From: Linnemannia elongata
Taxonomy: Eukaryota; Mortierellomycota; Mortierellomycetes; Mortierellales; Mortierellaceae
Assembly: GCA_036320915.1 (NCBI GenBank)
Contig: JAXBDG010000008.1
Location: 1,240,001 to 1,304,000 of the forward strand
Length of the DNA: 64,000 nucleotides
Reading direction: 5' to 3'
Part shown: in pieces, positions 44,199-55,195 of the stretch
Position numbering within the stretch: the stretch's first letter is position 1
Layout: the number at the start of each line of letters is the position of its first letter
The notes under the pieces: model-generated
The model's input: only the letters and a program-made list of their open reading frames with translations
Database searches by the model: none
Told to the model about the DNA's origin: nothing
Translations under genes and position numbers: made by a program

Positions 44199-45729
44199 GC
44201 AGCAGCAGCAGCAACAACAGCAGCAACAACAGCAACAACAAAGGCAACAGCAGCAACAGCAAAGGCAAGAGCAGCAACAGCAAAGACAAGAGCAGCAACA
44301 GCATCATCAACAACAGCAACAACAAAAACAACAACAAAGGCAACAGAAGCAGCAGCAACAGCAACAGCAGCAATTGAGAAGTCTTGTTGCCGCCTCCACT
44401 TCAGCACCAGCGGCTCCAACATCAGTACTTAATACCGAGGAGGAGGAGATCCACGCACGAGATTTATCCCAGTACGATTTCAGCGACCGGAAAACAGTCG
44501 ACACCGCTCCATCCGCTCCACCAGCAGCAGCGGCGGCAGCATCCACATTTGCGACGGACGACAAGAACGAACTCAGGAGGATGGAACTCGAGCTTGAGGC
44601 CGCGACGGCTGCTGTGGCTGTGACAGAACAACAGGTCCTGGAGGAGATGACGAGGTGGCAGCAGCAACAAGAATATCAACAATATCAACAGCAGCCAATC
44701 CAAGTGCAGGTCCAGCATACAACAGAAGGACAGGAAATAGCACGCCGAGCACAGGAAGAGGAGCGTCGTAAACTCGAGGAGAAACGCCGGATCATCGATG
44801 GGGTGACGCGGTTGGTTCAGGCGAGCCAGAAGACTGGTAACCAGAAGCAGACGCGTGCTGAGGAGAGGCGGTTGAGGCGATTGATCAAGTTGATCCATGC
44901 TGAGGATGCTCAACGGAGGGCGGAGGATAATGGTGACGTGAGGGAGGCAGCTGAGGAGGATGAAGAAGCTGAGGACGAGGACGAGGAAGATGAAGATGAC
45001 GAAGATGATGAGGATGAGGATGAGGATGAGGATGGTGAGGACGACAGCGACGACGATAGCCTAGATGATGATGACGATACCTTCATGGATGGTGAAGGGG
45101 ATGCTGCTGACACCCAGGCTGCAGCTGAGGAAGAAGAGTCCATCGTTCCAGACGTCAACAACAACATCAAGCAGAGCCGCCACGGTCTGTCAAAGCGCGA
45201 TCGGAGTGCTGGCGTGTCTTCCAAGAAAGCCAGCAAGGACAGCAGCAAGTCCGTCAAGAACAACACGTCGGTGGCGATCATCAACAAGACCGAGAAGCCA
45301 CTGCCCTTCCTTCCCGAGGAGTACTTTGCGGCGGCGATCATGGGAGCCAAGGCTAACGTCCTCTCGAGTCTCTCAACAGCAGCGGCGGCGACCAAGGCTG
45401 TGACCGGAGCTGCGTCGGCGGTTACAGCTGCCACGACTGCGGCTGCAGCGGCGGCTTCCTCCTTCTCGAGCGACTGGCGCGCCAAGGCCCCCATCACCCG
45501 TGGAGGACTGTCGGCCATCATTGCGCAGAACTTGTTGGATATTGAAGACGAGATTAATAAGGAGTTTCAGAGGACTAAGAAGTCCTGGAAGATGCCTCGA
45601 GAGCATGTTGTAGGTTCTACTGGTGCTGTTGTCATTGCCGAGGAGGGAGGAGAACAGGAGCAAGGATCAGCAGCAGCAGCAGTGGCGGCAAGCGTTCCTT
45701 TGCCCGCTGACGAATCCGCCTCGAAGTGA
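42910..45729 (+). CDS. EI24/Rrt8-like multipass membrane protein with polyQ and acidic regions
   Basis: Single exon of 939 residues from the ATG at 42910 (MDKEDLYRDY); an in-frame ATG seven codons upstream is less likely. Residues 45-270 hold several hydrophobic segments (CAILFLALRCLALQTILNF; AYFMIGTIHTLVNLKGIWAW; ATIMTLVSVAFIGPRWAVW; RGFAFGAWALCSIPIVGVIAVPVMFPAVAFLL). The RGFxFGxW..SIPIxG pattern followed by a long hydrophobic stretch resembles the EI24/CysZ and yeast Rrt8/Lds (lipid-droplet, spore wall) group. The remainder is cytosolic in type: Gln-rich from about 405 to 490 with 29 uninterrupted Gln, a Glu/Arg helical part, an Asp/Glu block at about 680-730, an Ala-rich helix and a charged tail. 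The soluble half has no recognised domain. Family assignment is moderate. It converges with the S41 peptidase gene. Confidence 0.75.
44155..44241 (+). repeat. (CAA/CAG)n repeat encoding 29 Gln
   Basis: Twenty-nine consecutive Gln codons in the membrane protein gene, beginning with about 14 CAA in a row and then mixed CAG and CAA. Further interrupted Gln blocks continue to about 44375. Confidence 0.95.
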
Positions 45730-45755
45730 ATACTTACACCCGTTCGACTTTGTAT

Positions 45756-45761
45756 AATAAA
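45756..45761 (+). terminator. Polyadenylation signal AATAAA of the polyQ membrane protein gene
   Basis: Hexamer 27 bp after the TGA stop. In the same 242-bp convergent gap an AATAAATAAATAAATA stretch lies at about 45947-45962. Confidence 0.5.
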
Positions 45762-45971
45762 TCATTGCATACCATGTCCATTTTTTGCGATTGAAAAAAA
45801 AGGGGAAGGGCGGGTAATAATTAGTTCGGATATTTATTACTTTTGGGTTATTGCTTTTTGTGAGAGTGGACGTGTATTTTCATTTTTCTTTCCTTCGTTA
45901 ATGGGTATTTGTCCCATATGTATCTTCGTTTCAAGCTTCCAACATAAATAAATAAATAAATAAAAAAAAAT

Positions 45972-48386
45972 CTACTTGAAGTCGGCAGCGATCTTGAGCC
46001 AGGTCTGGTCAGGGTGTCTGGCCGAGACAGAGTCCTGGTCGAGATGAACAGCAGCCGCAAAGTACTTTGTATCATATTCCAGAGGGACAGTGCTGTTCTC
46101 GGTCGCGTAGATCTCGGCAACTGCAACGTTGGTCGCAGCCTTGACGGGCAACGAAGAAGGAGCAGTCTTGCCGCCCTTGTAGCCGACCAAACGCAAATCG
46201 CGGACGATCGAGTAGTTGTCCATGACGAATCCACCAGGGAACGAGAAGTAGGACAAGGGGGTCTTGTGAAGGCCTCCAATAGCGTAGGTCTTGACCTTGT
46301 GGGCAATGTTGAAGCGAGTGGCGATCATAGTACAAGCAGATCCACAGAATCCGTTAGTAATGATGGCCATGTCGGAAGCCTTCCAGGGGAGGAGGTCTTT
46401 CTTGGCGAGGGGGAGGAAGGGCCAGGCGTGTTCGAAGAAGGACTTCTGGGTGTAGGTTTGGGTGGATCCACCGCGCTTCTGGTTGACACCCTTGGTGAAC
46501 ATGGTTGCGTCCTTGAAAGCCTTGCCGGTGATGGCCGAGGCGTAGCCGCGGGCGTCAAAGGTCGACTTGGGGGTGGGTTGCTTGATAGCAAGCTTGGCGG
46601 CCTCTTGGGCCAAGGCGGTCGAGCGGAGGTCCTGGACAAAGTAAGGCTTGTCCTTGGGGAAGAAGACGGCGTTGACAAAGTAGGCGAAATCGACGGATCC
46701 ACCACCGTTGTTGGTCATGTCAAGGATCAGCTTCTTGCATCCGGACTGCTTGAGCTTTTGGAGTCCATCGATGAACTGGGTGTAGTCTGAGGGGTCAAAC
46801 TCAAAGTATCCAGCCTCCTCAGTAGCAATGACGGCAACACAGACGTTCTTGTTCTTGTTGAGGGTGTAGAAGGCTGTGGTGGTGGTGGTCGCAACCTCGG
46901 TCGCTTGGGTGATCACCTTGGGGCCCTCGGGGCCGTCACGGCCGTTATGGTTTCCGGATCCGAACTGGATATGACCACGCTCGCGGTAGAGGGTAGTGGC
47001 GGGAGCGACATTGGTACGTTGACGCAAGTCGGTCGAGGAATGATCCTCAGTACGACCATTGTTATAAGGCGACGCGGGTGCCAAGCACTGAGTCTCCCAG
47101 AAGGACTTTGTATCCTTGAAAGTACCAGCCTCGAAGTGGCTCGAGGGAGTAACAATCCAAGGGATAGTAACCTTCTGAGGGGCAGCAGTCCCACACTGGA
47201 AGGTATAATCCATCGAGGCCTTGGCAGGAACCTCCCAACGACGAGAGAATCCACCGGGGGAGACCTGCCAGTCTTTGTACCAGGCGGTGGAGGCAAGGGC
47301 ATCGTTGAGACGGACACCGGGGTCCTTGGAGATGGCCGAGGTGCGGTCAGTGAACTCCTGGATGGCCTGGAGGGCGGGCTTACCGTCGATAGTGGTGACG
47401 ACACAGTCGACCAGGTTCTTGGGGACGTTCTTTTGGGTCGTGTCGGCGTAGAAGACTCGGACGGATTGGGCGCCATTGGTCACGGGCGCGTAGAGCGAGA
47501 TGGGTTGGGTGAATGTTGCAATGTTGTAGCAGTCGTCTGTTCAGGTACCAGATGAGGGGGTAAAAGTGAGTAAGGGAAGGTACAAAGGGGCGAGAATGGT
47601 AGGAATAAGCAATAGGAAAAGGAAATAAAGGGGAGGATGGATTATGAAATGAATGGAAAAATGTTTGTTAGTGTGATTGCCAAGTTATTACTGTATACTA
47701 CCCCTTGTTTATGTATCCTCCAAAATTAGGTACTCTTTTCCAATTCTCGATCACTTTCCATGCATCTCGTATCCATGCGCAAGTAACTAAAAGAACACAG
47801 CACCCAATACAAAAGGCAAAAACACGCAGTAGGGAGTATATAGTAGAGAGTACTTACTTCTGTAAGCAAGGTGTCCATCATTTGCCGAGAAGGTCAAATA
47901 AGTCAACGCCATGTTAAACTCATAATCAGATTTGTACTTTGTGGCCTTGATCTTCTTCAACCCAGCCATCAAATCAACCTTAGGGGTTTTGAACGGAGCC
48001 TTGGATTGCTCCTTGGCCTGGTCAAGGAAGACATAAATGTTTCCAATCAAGTTCTCAACAGAGGTCAGAGTCTTAGCCGCAATATCGGCCTTGTAGGATT
48101 GAGCACGGTAGCAGTCGCGGACGGCGTTGTAGGACAAGAAGCCAGTGGCAGCATCACCCTCTTTGGCCAAGGTGCTGCAGGGGTCCTTGGGCTTGGGAGC
48201 AGGGGTCGTAGGCTTGGCTGTAGCCTTGGTGGTAGTGGTAGTGGAGGTCTTTGGCTTGCCAGCAGAAGTGGTGGTAGCGGCTTTGGTGGTGGTGGCGGCT
48301 TTGGTGGTGGTGGAAGAGGAGGTGGCAGCTTGGGCAGAGACGACGCACAGGGCGACGGCCAAGGAGAGGATGGATGTAACCTTCAT
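45972..48386 (-). CDS. Secreted S41-family serine peptidase (CPAF-like, fungal type)
   Basis: Two exons, 48386-47858 and 47536-45972, encode 697 residues; the intron is 321 bp. A signal peptide (MKVTSILSLAVALCVVSAQA) leads into a Thr/Ser/Lys/Pro linker (about 21-70), probably O-glycosylated. Next come a Cys-containing helical domain with SYNAVRDCYRAQ and a FSANDGHLAYRNDCY segment split by the intron, a beta-rich middle part, and the S41 core. The core shows KKLILDMTNNGGGSVDF (about 449-460) and the nucleophile motif ITNGFCGSACTMIATRF with Ser576. Fungal S41 peptidases of this type are extracellular; their substrates are mostly unknown. Codon use is strongly C-ending like the ribosomal protein gene, indicating high expression. 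The catalytic role is inferred from motif and layout. Confidence 0.9.
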
Positions 48387-51156
48387 GATGATGATTGTCG
48401 AATTGGTTCTTGAAAATGAATTATCGGATTAGAGTGGGTTGAGGAATTGTAGAGAAACAGGGAGGTGGTGCTGTTTGTGTTTTGTTAGAGACTTTGAAGG
48501 TTGGAGGTAGGGAGGCCCTGACAAGGGTTGGAAGGGGTCGATTAGAGAGGAGGGGAGGGGAAGGAAGGGACCAGGCTGGTGAATGCTCTGGCAAGTGAAA
48601 GGAAGAAGGGGCGGGAGGGTTGAAGGAAAGGGTAAAGAGGAAAAGAAAGGTGCAGTACAAAGAAAAAGAAGAAAAAAACAGAAAAAATGGAGGGCAGGGG
48701 TGGCCCCTTTTGTATGAACCAAAGAATTTCACCCTCGGTACCTGAAATATGGAGCTGATGATATAAACCGTTGGGCGAGGAGTGGATGGACTCACTCTAT
48801 CACTCCGTCCCAGGGGAAGAAAGGGGACACATTCATCAGGCAATCGAACTTTATTCCAGGGGAAACGAAGTGAAGGGTGATACTGCAAGGCGAAATTGCT
48901 CTCATCAAACACACAAATCACACACGCACACCTCTTCCTTTCTGTTACTCTCTCTCTCTCTTTCACTTACTCGAATCTCCTTTGCTATGTCTTTTTCTGC
49001 TCTCGTCCTCTCGTCTTCAACAGGGTACAACTCCAGGTGTATGTCCTCTAGACTAGCCAGCTCAGCGCCTTCACTTCCTCCTTCTCGTTTTGCTGCATGG
49101 CATGGGTCTTGCGTGCTTCTCGTCTTCGTTTCTTATGTCTGGCACTGGTGCCCGAACAGAACCTCATCTAATCCCTCATCTATCTCTCATACCTTCGGTC
49201 GTCCATCGGTGAGCGACACACATGAACTGAGAAGTCAACTCTTTCGTCGTTTACAATTGCACACTTCCTCTCAATCCCGGGTGAACCTCGCTCCTCTGTC
49301 CAAGTCTTTGTTTGTTCACACCACCACACATTCGTACACACTAAGGCATACCTCAAGACACCGAGGTTCTTCCCAGGAATCCACTAACATGAATATTTTC
49401 GAGAGCACTTTCTCTTTTTCTATTCTCACACATAAACAAACAGAAAGCAAGCAAGGTAACAAACTAATCGAGGTCAGTCCCACTCCAAGCTTTTTCTCGT
49501 CTTTCTCTCTCGTTTCTTTTTTTCATGCAGGTTCACGATAAATGGAAGAGACCACTTCGGTGCGGCGTGGTAGAATTGCATGGCATGGCATGGCATGACA
49601 TGATATTAGTCGTCTATCAGCTAGTCCGGTTAGTCTCTTCCTGTACATCGACCGTTGTACCTGACTCCTTGCATCCATGTCGTTGCAATTTGCCAAATGG
49701 ATGCCCAGAACATCACTCCTCCTTTCACTCAAACAACAAAATAAACATAACTAATTTTGAATTCAAAGCCTTTCATTGGCCTGTTGCTTCATTTTCTCAA
49801 CAACCCTCACTCCTTCCCTCTTTCATCTATCCCTTCACCCTCGTTATTTTCCTTCCATCAGGGTCTACTCCTTGCAGCTCAGAGTTGCGTGAGCAATAAC
49901 GCCAAAACAGGGCGCCGTGATGCTCTTTCTCTTGTTTTTCATCTTCTCAAGGCGTTTTTATTTTTTTTACGCCATCCTTTGTATCTCTCTTCTCTCTCTC
50001 TTTTAATAAAAACCGGCCACAGGTCCTATCTCTTACTTGAATGAACATTAGCCAAGAAAGCTCGTTCACCTTTACTCAACCCATCGCCCCTCACTCTTCT
50101 CACGCCTTGGCTGACTCCCTTGACTCACGAAAAAACGCCATGAGAAATAAACAAGGGCTGGTTTTTTTTTACCTTGACAAAATACAAATCTGCAAGGGAC
50201 TTGTCTAAATGATACACGATCGAATGTACACACTCTCACTCCCCCCTCCATAATACAATATCATTTGTTGTTTCCCTTTTACCTTCATGCACCTATACAT
50301 GCTGTGTACTATTATTATTAGCGGTTTTTTTGTTTATTTTCTTGGCTGTTCTGACACCCATGGCGCCAAACATTTCTATTTGCTCTCACAGACATCCAGG
50401 TTGGCTATTTCTACTAAACGAAGGTTAAAAAAAAAAGGTACATTCGAAAAGCCTGCCGTTCAATAACTATGGAAAATGAGTACATCCCATGCTACTCCGG
50501 CAGTCATTAGTTATTACTCACTCCCGAGCTTGAAAAAAAAAAAAAAAAAAAAAAAAAAGTCCACATGTCGTGCTTTTGTTTTCTTTATTCCTGCAGGGTC
50601 ACAAAAAAAAAACGACTCCGCACCTAATTGCACTAATACTTCTTGTAATCGTTGAGCATTTGCAACAAACACTTCAGTAACGTACAGCACCCAGCTTCCT
50701 CACCCGCTCGTCCCAACTCATCCCATCGATCTAACCTTGCTCCTTATCCTCCTCACCGCAAGTATACATTCGCTGTTGTACCTTCCCTCCTGTATCGTAT
50801 CTGTTTGTGTATGAAACCCATTCTTCTTCATCACATTAAACCCATGGTTCTGACCTCCAACATGTACATGTATGGGGGTTATTTTTCTTGTTTGTTTATT
50901 ATCTCTTTTAGTCATAACGATAGTGAATCACAAAAAAAAACGCGTTGATATGTATGTAGGAAGACGAAGGAAAAGGGCGCACAGTACGTGTCTACAGGTC
51001 TACGCCGCCGGAAAGACTCTCACCATTTGTTGTCTAAACAAAATACGTTCGCTCCAGTACTCTTATTTACGCCTTGGTGTGTCTGCATGCGCTGATGTAT
51101 GTTGTACTTGTAATCATCTCCTCCTAATGCCTTTTCCATTACCTATCACTTCCCGC
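48387..51156. other. 2.8-kb intergenic region
   Basis: Upstream of the S41 peptidase gene and downstream of the Erd2 gene (both minus). The region 48430-48700 is GA-rich on the plus strand, the CT-rich promoter of the peptidase. A 256-codon frame at 48771-49541 is Ser/His/Thr-rich and shows no domain; I do not accept it as a gene. A CATGG-type repeat is at 49578-49602 and poly(A) at 50533-50558. Nothing else was recognised. Confidence 0.5.
50533..50558. repeat. poly(A) tract, 26 bp
   Basis: A run of 26 A located about 600 bp downstream of the Erd2 stop codon. Confidence 0.95.
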
Positions 51157-52814
51157 TTATTGTGGGAGCTCGAACTTGGCACCCTTCAACACCCTATCAC
51201 AATGGCAGTCGCATTAAAATGAAGCAATGATGGTTAGCAAATTAGCAAATGCATTCCTCTGGGCATTACAAGTTCTGACTACTCCTCATCCGTCTATCCT
51301 CTTCATTCAAATAAAACTAGAACGCACACATCCTCTTCCCGCGACTTCAGAAAGAACGCAAAGACTTACTTCGTAAAGTAGATAAAGAAGAAATCACAAT
51401 AGAGACCAGTTTGGATCGTGCCAGCAACCCAAACAATCCAGTCCACATAGCCCTCGGTAAAGTAGCGATAGATCCAGTTGACAAGGTACAAGCCACGGTA
51501 AGCACCCAAGGCAAACAAGTAATGTGTCGTAATGACCTCAGCCTCGCCCGTCTTGGTCAACATGAACAACTGGGGCAAGATCGCAAGTGCCTCCAAGTAC
51601 ACCGAGAACGTCCAGAGGATCTATATCATTGATAGAACGACATTGGATTTTGGATGAGGCTGTATTGTTAGCGTCGATGGATGCGCGATTAAATTGCTTG
51701 GAGAGCTGAATGAAATAGCAGTTCGCTATTACAGATCAAGGAGATCGTGTATGCTGGAGAAATGGTTTCCAGATATTGTTCGTTTCAATTGCTCTTCAAT
51801 GGTCCAATGGCATTAGGTGAACATTTGCACCTGTCGTCCGCTCCAGCAAGATCGTTTTGCTGGTCCTGGTTTACTGCTACAGTGTATTTTGCGTATGTTG
51901 AAACACTCCCATACCCATTTCCTTGCCCGCGTACTGCTCCGCTGCATCCTGAGCGGCCGATCTGCCAAGCTATCTGCTCTCCACATCGATCCTGCGTAAA
52001 AGACATATCCATCCAGACATGCAAATACCGCCATAATTCTTGTCAACTAGCACCATTGTCCTTGTAACAGTCTCCGGCAAGCAACAAAAAATCGTTATTA
52101 TATTCTTACCTCCTGGAAGGTAAAAGCATAGTTGACGATCAAGGCCAAGAGGGCGGCACCTCCGACGACGTATTGGACCTGGAAGGTGTCGAGACGAGGA
52201 TCGTTGGTGGCCTTGAACTTGATCTTCATCAAGAAGACAATGTAGAGGGACGAAGCGATGAAGAACATCTTCATGACGGTGTTGTAGAGCGAGACATAGG
52301 TCGTCACCAGATCAGTGTATCTCGTCAAAAAGACCGTCGCGTACAACGCCTGCGTCTTGAACGAAATTCCTGCAGAATAAGGTAGGAGGTAAGAAGGTGA
52401 AGAATATTAGCATCGATCTGACTGAGGAATGATTCAAAGGAATAGTTGACAGTGTCGATGTTCTTTCTATGTCGTGTTGGCGTTTCTCCTATGCTTAGAC
52501 ATCAGATTCTTCCATGGTCCGCTTTCTGCTATGTCGATTCTAGTTGACCTAGGAAAAGCGACAAAGGCCCAATGAACAATGACCGAGGCATATCTACGTC
52601 TTCCCATGCTTCCTGTACTGCCACTACATGTTCCTGTTCCTGTTCCTGCTTCCTGCTTATTTGCTTGACCGAGTGAAGAACAGAGTGACGTGGGAAAGAG
52701 CGTTATTGTCTTCTCGTTATTACCTGCAACAGAGCGTGTCTTTTGCATCTTTAGCAGGAGAATAAGGATAGATGCCAAGTGCATCAGATCCGCAACGAGA
52801 CGAAACAGATTCAT
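51157..52814 (-). CDS. ERD2: ER lumen protein-retaining (HDEL) receptor Erd2
   Basis: Four exons, 52814-52724, 52369-52110, 51620-51370 and 51193-51157, encode 212 residues, the usual family length. The receptor binds K/HDEL-tailed proteins in the Golgi and returns them to the ER in COPI vesicles. Seven hydrophobic segments are evident. Ligand-site residues known from animal receptors are all present at identical numbers: Arg5 (MNLFR), Arg47 and Asp50 (RYTD), Glu127, Tyr158, Arg159 and Trp166. The tiny last exon encodes [11 protein letters not shown], matching the family's Lys-containing cytosolic tail; stopping at the in-frame TAA after exon 3 would remove it. Intron 1 (354 bp) carries a TTCCTG repeat near 52630-52656; intron 2 is 489 bp. 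It is a direct partner for the HDEL-tailed glucosidase II beta encoded at 7.7-10.3 kb. Confidence 0.96.
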
Positions 52815-53511
52815 GGTCGGCTATATGTTGTCAGAGGCGAAAGTAGCTGGTCCTGAGAAATAAATGTATTATCCGAGATGAGCTGATGCTTGTGACTCTT
52901 ATGGTTGGTGAGTGTTGATGACGAGGGTGCCAGATGACGGACTGTGGGCGAGGCGGATGGAAAAAGAGAGATGGCTGTACAAGAGCTGAAAGAAGAAGAA
53001 AGGGTCCCTGTTCGACTTGAGAGCAAAAGAGAAAGAAGGAAAGGGTGTTGTGTGATATAAGAGTGGAGATGGTAAAGTGGATGGAAGGTTGAAAGTCCAA
53101 AAGTGAGAAAGAGGAAAGTGGACAAAGGGCACCGATGACCGCGATCAGCGTTGCCTTGCCACGTCAATACATTTCACGTACATTTGATATGGCCCTCCGC
53201 AACGGCTCACTGCGTACGTGACATCTCCCATTTCCCCCTCTCCCTCCTTCTCTCCTCTTCTCTGTTTGCTCACATACAGCAAGAGGAGGCGAACAACCCT
53301 TTTGTTGTTTGAATTATGACAAGCAAGAGAGAGAACGGCGCTTTTGTTTATTGTTGTGGTTGTGGTTGTGGTCGTTGTTTGCCCTTTTGTTAGTTCACCA
53401 CCGTGCTTGTCGATACCTTGCATAATACCATTCAACTGCTGGGGCCTAGCCTTCGTTAAAGACAATACAAAGTCCCACGCTTCAGATACTGGTGCCCATG
53501 GATAGCGATGG

Positions 53512-53555
<44 letters not shown>

Positions 53556-53758
53556 AAGAAAAATAACGAACACGTCCATGCGACCAGTTTCATTTTTTGG
53601 GCATTGCTGAGAATGAGGTCGTAGCGCCAGTTCAGCCGTAATTGGGTTGCCAAATGCATGAGAGATTGAGAGAGAATAGCGCTCTTGCTATTTTTAATTA
53701 CAATAGTTGATGGATCTAGTGCAACCTTGCCTCTCTCGCTGTGTGCGTCTAAAACTAT
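52815..53758. other. Intergenic upstream of Erd2 with a 43-bp poly(A)
   Basis: Promoter side of the Erd2 gene: GA-rich on the plus strand from 52940 to 53130. The 43-bp A run at 53512-53554 is the longest homopolymer of the window. Overlapping minus-strand frames in this interval are Phe/Ser-rich artefacts. Confidence 0.5.
53512..53554. repeat. poly(A) tract, 43 bp
   Basis: Longest homopolymer seen here, about 700 bp upstream of the Erd2 start; poly(T) on its coding strand. Confidence 0.95.
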
Positions 53759-55195
53759 CTACATGTAGCGAGCAGGGGTGTCGAACTTGGGATTGGTCTG
53801 GCCTCCCAATGCAAGGAACAGCAACGGGAGCAAAGGCAGTAAGAGGAACCGAATATAGCGCGCCGAACTCTGGGCAATCGCCTGGGGAGAGTCTGCTGCC
53901 ATACCCATCTTGGCTACATCCTTTGCTGTCGTGCAGTTGGCTGTCTTGGACAGAGGTGACGCAGAGTGAGTGACCGATCGCCTCTTCATGCCCATGCCGA
54001 CGCTATAAGTCTCCTGTTGACTACTAGAGTATCCAGAGGTTCTCCGACTATGGCTATCAAAGCTGTAGCGGTCGTTGTTGTCGCTGATGTTGTCGCCTCT
54101 ACTACGACTGCTGCTGGTAGAACTGCTCCTGACACTGCTGTTGCTGTGGCTGTGGCCGCTCATCTGGCTTGTCCTTGAGCCCATCGAGGAAGTTCTCCTC
54201 GTCCGGCCCTTGGTAGGGATGGGCAGTGACAATGGCAGGGGAGACGGCGAAGGCGAAGGCGAGGGTGCGAGCGAGGACCAGGCTGTGCTTGAGCTGCTGC
54301 AGTAGGAGAGAACGGGCGAGGATGCGGTAGAAGAATCGGATGAGGGCAGATCGTGCAGGAGCGAGGCCATGGGATTGGACAGGATTGGAGAGCAGTGAAC
54401 CATACTGGTTCCGTTTGCCGAAGACGAGGAAGACGAAGTTGATAGTGAAAAGGCGGAATCCGTGGAGGAGATGCTGAGAGGGGGTGAGGGCAACGATGAA
54501 TAGTCTTGAGAGGCCAAACGGGGACCACAGGCCGAATCAAGGGCACGAAGGCAAGGAGAAGGAGGTGAACTAAGGCGGCAGGAACGACGACTGCTGTTGC
54601 TGCACACGCTACTGCTCCTGATTTTACTGCTACTGCCCTTGTTATGGCTATTGCTGAAGTCGTTTACATTGTCGGCACTGCTGTTGTTGTTGCTGAAGGA
54701 GGTGTCCGTGGTATATTGGTAAAAATGCTGGGATTGTTGTTGTTGGTGCTGCAATTGCTGCTGTTTGTGGAGCTGGGATGATGCTGAAAGGGCTGAGGAA
54801 TAGGCTGTGTAGGAGGAATTGCACCGCTGTGAGATTCGCTTGCGGTGCGATCGGTCCTGTGGATATACTGGTGGGGCAGAAGAGGACGATGATATCCTTT
54901 TTGTTGATGAAGATGATGATAGTGAGGAGGAGGTGTGGTGGGTTGAGTATGCGGCAGCAAAGGATAGAGAAGAGGAGGGAGCCATGGCGGAAGTGGAGTC
55001 GTATTGGTGAATTGATGAATTAGAGGAAGGGGAAGGAGAGGAGGAAGAGGCCGAGTTGGAGCGTGCGTGAGTTGGGGACTGGAGAAAGGAGGGCACAGGC
55101 GGACGACGACGAAGGTAGGAGTTGGTATGTGAAGGAGCTGCTGTTGCTGTTGTTGGTGCTATTGTGGAAGTCTTAGTCTCGTGTGCTGCTAGCAT
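53759..55195 (-). CDS. Ser-rich protein with C-terminal membrane anchor (hypothetical)
   Basis: Single exon of 478 residues from the ATG at 55195. About one third of the residues are Ser, with many Thr, Pro, Gln and Arg, and no folded domain is evident until the end. Residues about 448-463 (FLLLPLLPLLFLALGG) form one hydrophobic segment, followed by 13 residues (QTNPKFDTPARYM). With no signal peptide at the N-terminus, this is the layout of a tail-anchored protein with a long disordered cytosolic part. Arg-Arg/Ser motifs such as RRRPPVPSF and KRRSVTHSASP are possible kinase or SH3 target sites. Family unknown. The frame is long, ends naturally and keeps one composition, so I accept it as a gene. 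Confidence 0.7.
   Translation of the reverse strand: MLAAHETKTSTIAPTTATAAPSHTNSYLRRRPPVPSFLQSPTHARSNSASSSSPSPSSNSSIHQYDSTSAMAPSSSLSFAAAYSTHHTSSSLSSSSSTKRISSSSSAPPVYPQDRSHRKRISQRCNSSYTAYSSALSASSQLHKQQQLQHQQQQSQHFYQYTTDTSFSNNNSSADNVNDFSNSHNKGSSSKIRSSSVCSNSSRRSCRLSSPPSPCLRALDSACGPRLASQDYSSLPSPPLSISSTDSAFSLSTSSSSSSANGTSMVHCSPILSNPMASLLHDLPSSDSSTASSPVLSYCSSSSTAWSSLAPSPSPSPSPLPLSLPIPTKGRTRRTSSMGSRTSQMSGHSHSNSSVRSSSTSSSRSRGDNISDNNDRYSFDSHSRRTSGYSSSQQETYSVGMGMKRRSVTHSASPLSKTANCTTAKDVAKMGMAADSPQAIAQSSARYIRFLLLPLLPLLFLALGGQTNPKFDTPARYM

Noticed and set aside
46014..47555. Long plus-strand frames opposite the S41 peptidase
   Set aside because: Same codon-bias shadow effect; the minus strand carries the catalytic motifs.
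48771..49541. 256-codon plus-strand open frame
   Set aside because: Composition is Ser/His/Thr-rich CT-type sequence with no domain; it overlaps the promoter region of the S41 peptidase gene and looks like chance.
51366..51368. In-frame TAA as the Erd2 stop codon
   Set aside because: It overlaps a GTAAGT donor; splicing to 51193 adds the conserved Lys-rich tail and restores the standard 212 residues.
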